NCBI RefSeq assembly: GCF_014651775.1
Contig: NZ_BMXN01000004.1
Location: forward strand, 124,001-188,000
Origin: Vreelandella hamiltonii
GTDB taxonomy: Bacteria; Pseudomonadota; Gammaproteobacteria; Pseudomonadales; Halomonadaceae
Length of the DNA stretch: 64,000 bases
Reading direction: 5' to 3'
The position numbers and the translations under genes were made by a program. This document shows, one piece after another, positions 61,706 to 64,000 of the stretch. Positions within the stretch are counted from its first letter, which is position 1; each line of letters opens with the position of its first letter. The notes below the pieces were generated by a model, which had not been told where the DNA came from, ran no database searches, and saw only the letters and a list, made by a program, of their open reading frames with translations.

Positions 61706-64000
61706 ATGCCCTTGAATACTCGTGATTTAGCCGCCGAGACGCTACTGCTGCTGGTCTCGGCGACGCTCCTGTGCATGGGAGCGACCAGCCTGTTGGTGGG
61801 GCTGGTGCTGCCACAAGTGGTATTCGGCCCGATGCTGGTGCCGGATGCCGCGCTGGCGACGCTGCTGATCGGCGTCAGCCTGCTGGCCACGCTGTGCCGA
61901 TGGCGCGTGCTGAGGCTGGCAAGTGCCGGAGGCTTGACGGCGCTGCTGCTGTACACCTTGCTGCACAACCTGATGGCGCAGGGCGTCAGCGAATCGTGGG
62001 TCACTGGGCAACCGCGCATGACCAGTTTGGCGGCGGTGGTGTTGCTGATGATCAATGTCTGCCTATGGCGTGGTGTGGAAGGGGCGGCAAAAAAGCGCTG
62101 GTGGCGCGCGGCAGGAATAGGTTTGCTGCTGTTTGGCGGCGTGGTGGTGCTCCAGCTATGGCGTCCTCAGGCAAACCAGGCGACGCTCTTTACCTCCTCG
62201 CCTCTGGCGGTGCTGGTGTTCATCGTGCTGTTGGGGGCTGCGCTGTTGGTGGCCGGCTGGCGGCAGCGTCATGAGCGGCTCAGCCCGGGCCGCTTGACCG
62301 TGGTGGTCGGGTTGGCAGGTGTGTTGGCCAGTAGTCTGGCGTGGTTGCTGCTGAGCATGCATCAGCGCTCCTCGGCCGAGTTGCAGGCCAGTTACCTGCT
62401 GGATAATGTGCAGCTCAACGCCGAACAGGCCATGTCGGAACGGCTAAAGCTGATGCAGCGCATGGCTGAGCGCCTGGACGGGGTGACAGGCGCGCAGCGT
62501 GAGCGGTTGCTGGCACAAGATGCCCAGAACTATTTTCGCGATACGCTCAGCCTGCATGCCATGGCACTGAGGGAGGAGACGGGGGCGCTGCGGTGGTCGC
62601 AAGGGCGCAGGCAACGCAGTGATGGCTGGCTGCTGGAGCAGCTGGCCATGCCTGCGGTACAGGCCTGGATGAACATTCCGTTCGAACGCCCTCGGTTACT
62701 GATCCCGGACAGCCGTCAGCCCAGCCAGATATTGATGGCCGTACCCATTCCTGGCCAGCCCGAGCAGCTGCTGGCCTCGTTGCATCTGGGCGAGCTGCTG
62801 GGCAACGAGCTGCGGCTGGCGCTGGGGCCTTTTCATGTGGACGTCAGCCGGGCGGACCAACGGCTGATTCGGCTGCACCCTTCCGGGTTCACGGTCGATG
62901 ATGGCGAAGCCTCCACGCTGATGCTGGCATCTCGGCATATGGGGTTGCCGGGGGGGATCAACCTCATGCTGAGCGCCTATCCCGGCCAACACTACAACTG
63001 GGCACTGTTGGGCGTGATGCCGCTGAGCGTCACGCTGGGTGGGCTGGTGATGAGCTGGCTGCTGGCGTTCAGCGTGGGGCTGATGAGGGCAAGCGTCACC
63101 CGGGCCAAAGAGCTGGCCGAAGCGCGCCACTCCCTGGCCGACAGCGAGCAGCGCTATCGTTCGCTGTTTGCGCACCACCCCGATGCCATTTTTGCCGTGG
63201 ATCCCGAAGGGCGTTTCATCGAAGCGAACGCAACCTGCGGGCGTGTGACCGGCATTCCTCGGGAAGAGGTCTTGCAGCGTCACTTTGCCAACTTTATCGA
63301 CCCTGACGACGTCACGCATGTGGCGCAACAGTTTCAGCAGGTGCTGGGCGGTGAAATCGCGCGCTTCGAAGTCTCGCTGCGCCACCGTGATGGCCAGCAG
63401 CGCTTGCTGGATGTGATCGGTATTCCGATCACGGTCAATGGTCGAGTCGACGGAGTGTACGGCATTGCACAGGACGTCACCGCAAGCCGCGCCCAGCAGA
63501 CTCGTCTGCGCATTCTGGAGCGCAGCGTGGAAGCCAGCGTGAACGGCGTGCTGATTGCCGATGCCCGCGCACCGGATTTGCCGATCATCTACGCCAATCG
63601 TGCGTTTAGCGTGATGACCGGCTACTCGCTGGAAGACGTCATTGGTCGGAACTGTCGTTTTCTGCAAGGGCCGGAGAGCGACCCGGACATGGTGGAGGCG
63701 CTGCGCTGCGGCCTCCAGAACCAGCGAGAGACCCACGTCACGCTGTGCAATTATCGCAAGGATGGTACGCCGTTCTGGAACGACCTCTACGTCGCACCGG
63801 TGCGGGGCCAGGATGGCGGGGTGACCCATTTCGTCGGCGTTCAGCACGATATTTCCAAGCACAAGGCCTACGAAGCTCGCCTGGCCTATCATGCCACCCA
63901 TGACGACCTGACTCGCTTGCCTAACCGCATGCATTTCGAAGAAGCCCTGCAGGCACAGTTTGCCCAGGCACAGCTGGGGGGGCACGCCATCAGCGTGCTG
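61706..64000 (+). CDS. Membrane PAS-LOV-GGDEF sensor, incomplete at the window end
   Basis: The first 765 codons of a large sensor; no stop before 64000. N-terminal block of about six to seven helices (residues 10-215), a periplasmic domain (about 220-420), a further helix (about 430-455), a PAS domain (about 480-600), a LOV domain (about 605-720) and the beginning of a GGDEF domain (THDDLTRLPNRMHFEEAL). The LOV signature GRNCRFLQG contains the photo-adduct Cys at residue 650; NYRKDGTPFWNDL and HFVGVQHDI supply the flavin-contact Asn and Gln. It would bind FMN, sense blue light and control c-di-GMP. Whether an EAL domain follows is not visible. ATG 61706 lacks a strong SD. Confidence 0.9.
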   Translation, partial: MPLNTRDLAAETLLLLVSATLLCMGATSLLVGLVLPQVVFGPMLVPDAALATLLIGVSLLATLCRWRVLRLASAGGLTALLLYTLLHNLMAQGVSESWVTGQPRMTSLAAVVLLMINVCLWRGVEGAAKKRWWRAAGIGLLLFGGVVVLQLWRPQANQATLFTSSPLAVLVFIVLLGAALLVAGWRQRHERLSPGRLTVVVGLAGVLASSLAWLLLSMHQRSSAELQASYLLDNVQLNAEQAMSERLKLMQRMAERLDGVTGAQRERLLAQDAQNYFRDTLSLHAMALREETGALRWSQGRRQRSDGWLLEQLAMPAVQAWMNIPFERPRLLIPDSRQPSQILMAVPIPGQPEQLLASLHLGELLGNELRLALGPFHVDVSRADQRLIRLHPSGFTVDDGEASTLMLASRHMGLPGGINLMLSAYPGQHYNWALLGVMPLSVTLGGLVMSWLLAFSVGLMRASVTRAKELAEARHSLADSEQRYRSLFAHHPDAIFAVDPEGRFIEANATCGRVTGIPREEVLQRHFANFIDPDDVTHVAQQFQQVLGGEIARFEVSLRHRDGQQRLLDVIGIPITVNGRVDGVYGIAQDVTASRAQQTRLRILERSVEASVNGVLIADARAPDLPIIYANRAFSVMTGYSLEDVIGRNCRFLQGPESDPDMVEALRCGLQNQRETHVTLCNYRKDGTPFWNDLYVAPVRGQDGGVTHFVGVQHDISKHKAYEARLAYHATHDDLTRLPNRMHFEEALQAQFAQAQLGGHAISVL

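Noticed and set aside
62696-63985. 429-codon minus-strand frame opposite the LOV sensor
   Set aside because: The plus strand encodes clear PAS, LOV and GGDEF motifs; the opposite frame has no signature.

Overview
The window is a 64 kb piece of a GC-rich gammaproteobacterial chromosome. The alpha-operon end (rpsK-rpsD-rpoA-rplQ), the glnA-ntrB-ntrC block, ugp and tripartite tricarboxylate transporters, and several small families common in halophiles (DUF2237, DUF6164, DUF6435) suggest a Halomonas/Vreelandella-like member of the Halomonadaceae. This placement is an inference from gene content. No 16S gene is present.

Layout. 1-2.7 kb: end of the ribosomal/RNA polymerase alpha operon. 2.9-6.7 kb: PBP-type D,D-carboxypeptidase with a SPOR domain, EamA exporter, TrhP-like U32 protein. 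6.6-10.4 kb (minus strand): TPP riboswitch, thiM, thiE, lysR, doxX, extradiol dioxygenase. 10.4-15.4 kb: small conserved proteins, gloA, a cupin, and divergent ampC/ampR. 15.4-18.4 kb: zinc ABC operon with a putative Zur operator and an unlisted 49-residue membrane ORF. 19.3-32.4 kb: a complete type I-E CRISPR-Cas locus (cas3, an antisense DUF29 gene, cas8e-cse2-cas7-cas5-cas6e-cas1-cas2, a leader with boxA and IHF-like signals, and an array of about 58 spacers). 32.7-37.5 kb: GGDEF protein, esterase, acyltransferase, unknowns. 37.6-42.9 kb: glnA, a DUF4124 protein and ntrBC with NtrC and sigma-54 sites. 42.9-46 kb: tctBAC-type transporter. 46.2-50.4 kb: ChaN-like protein, three genes under 60 codons, a candidate CsrA/RsmA-sequestering sRNA, and gltS. 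50.5-58.4 kb: a phosphate-starvation block in which a glycosyltransferase/PAP2 operon and the ugp operon each sit behind four 11-bp-spaced PHO-box repeats, flanking a 5'-nucleotidase. 58.4-64 kb: argE, YchJ, a Bug-type binding protein and the start of a membrane LOV-PAS-GGDEF photoreceptor that runs off the window.

How the parts work together. The nitrogen block looks self-contained: NtrC sites lie in front of glnA and ntrB, and the genes encode both the target and the regulator. The Pho block combines nucleotide dephosphorylation, glycerol-3-phosphate uptake and probable lipid remodelling. The CRISPR locus is visibly less GC-rich than its neighbours and has the full interference and adaptation machinery. 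Its repeats are nearly identical, which suggests a functional array. One repeat ends in A instead of G, and the spacer behind it looks like the translation start of rdgC, a host gene, so it may be self-targeting. Two other spacers encode the same eight-residue peptide with only synonymous differences, which suggests repeated immunisation against related viruses.

The strongest candidates for something undescribed are the GGA-rich RNA at about 48.33-48.56 kb, the DUF29 gene inside the cas locus, the small membrane protein of the zinc operon, the rdgC-like spacer, and the Pho-boxed glycosyltransferase/PAP2 pair.
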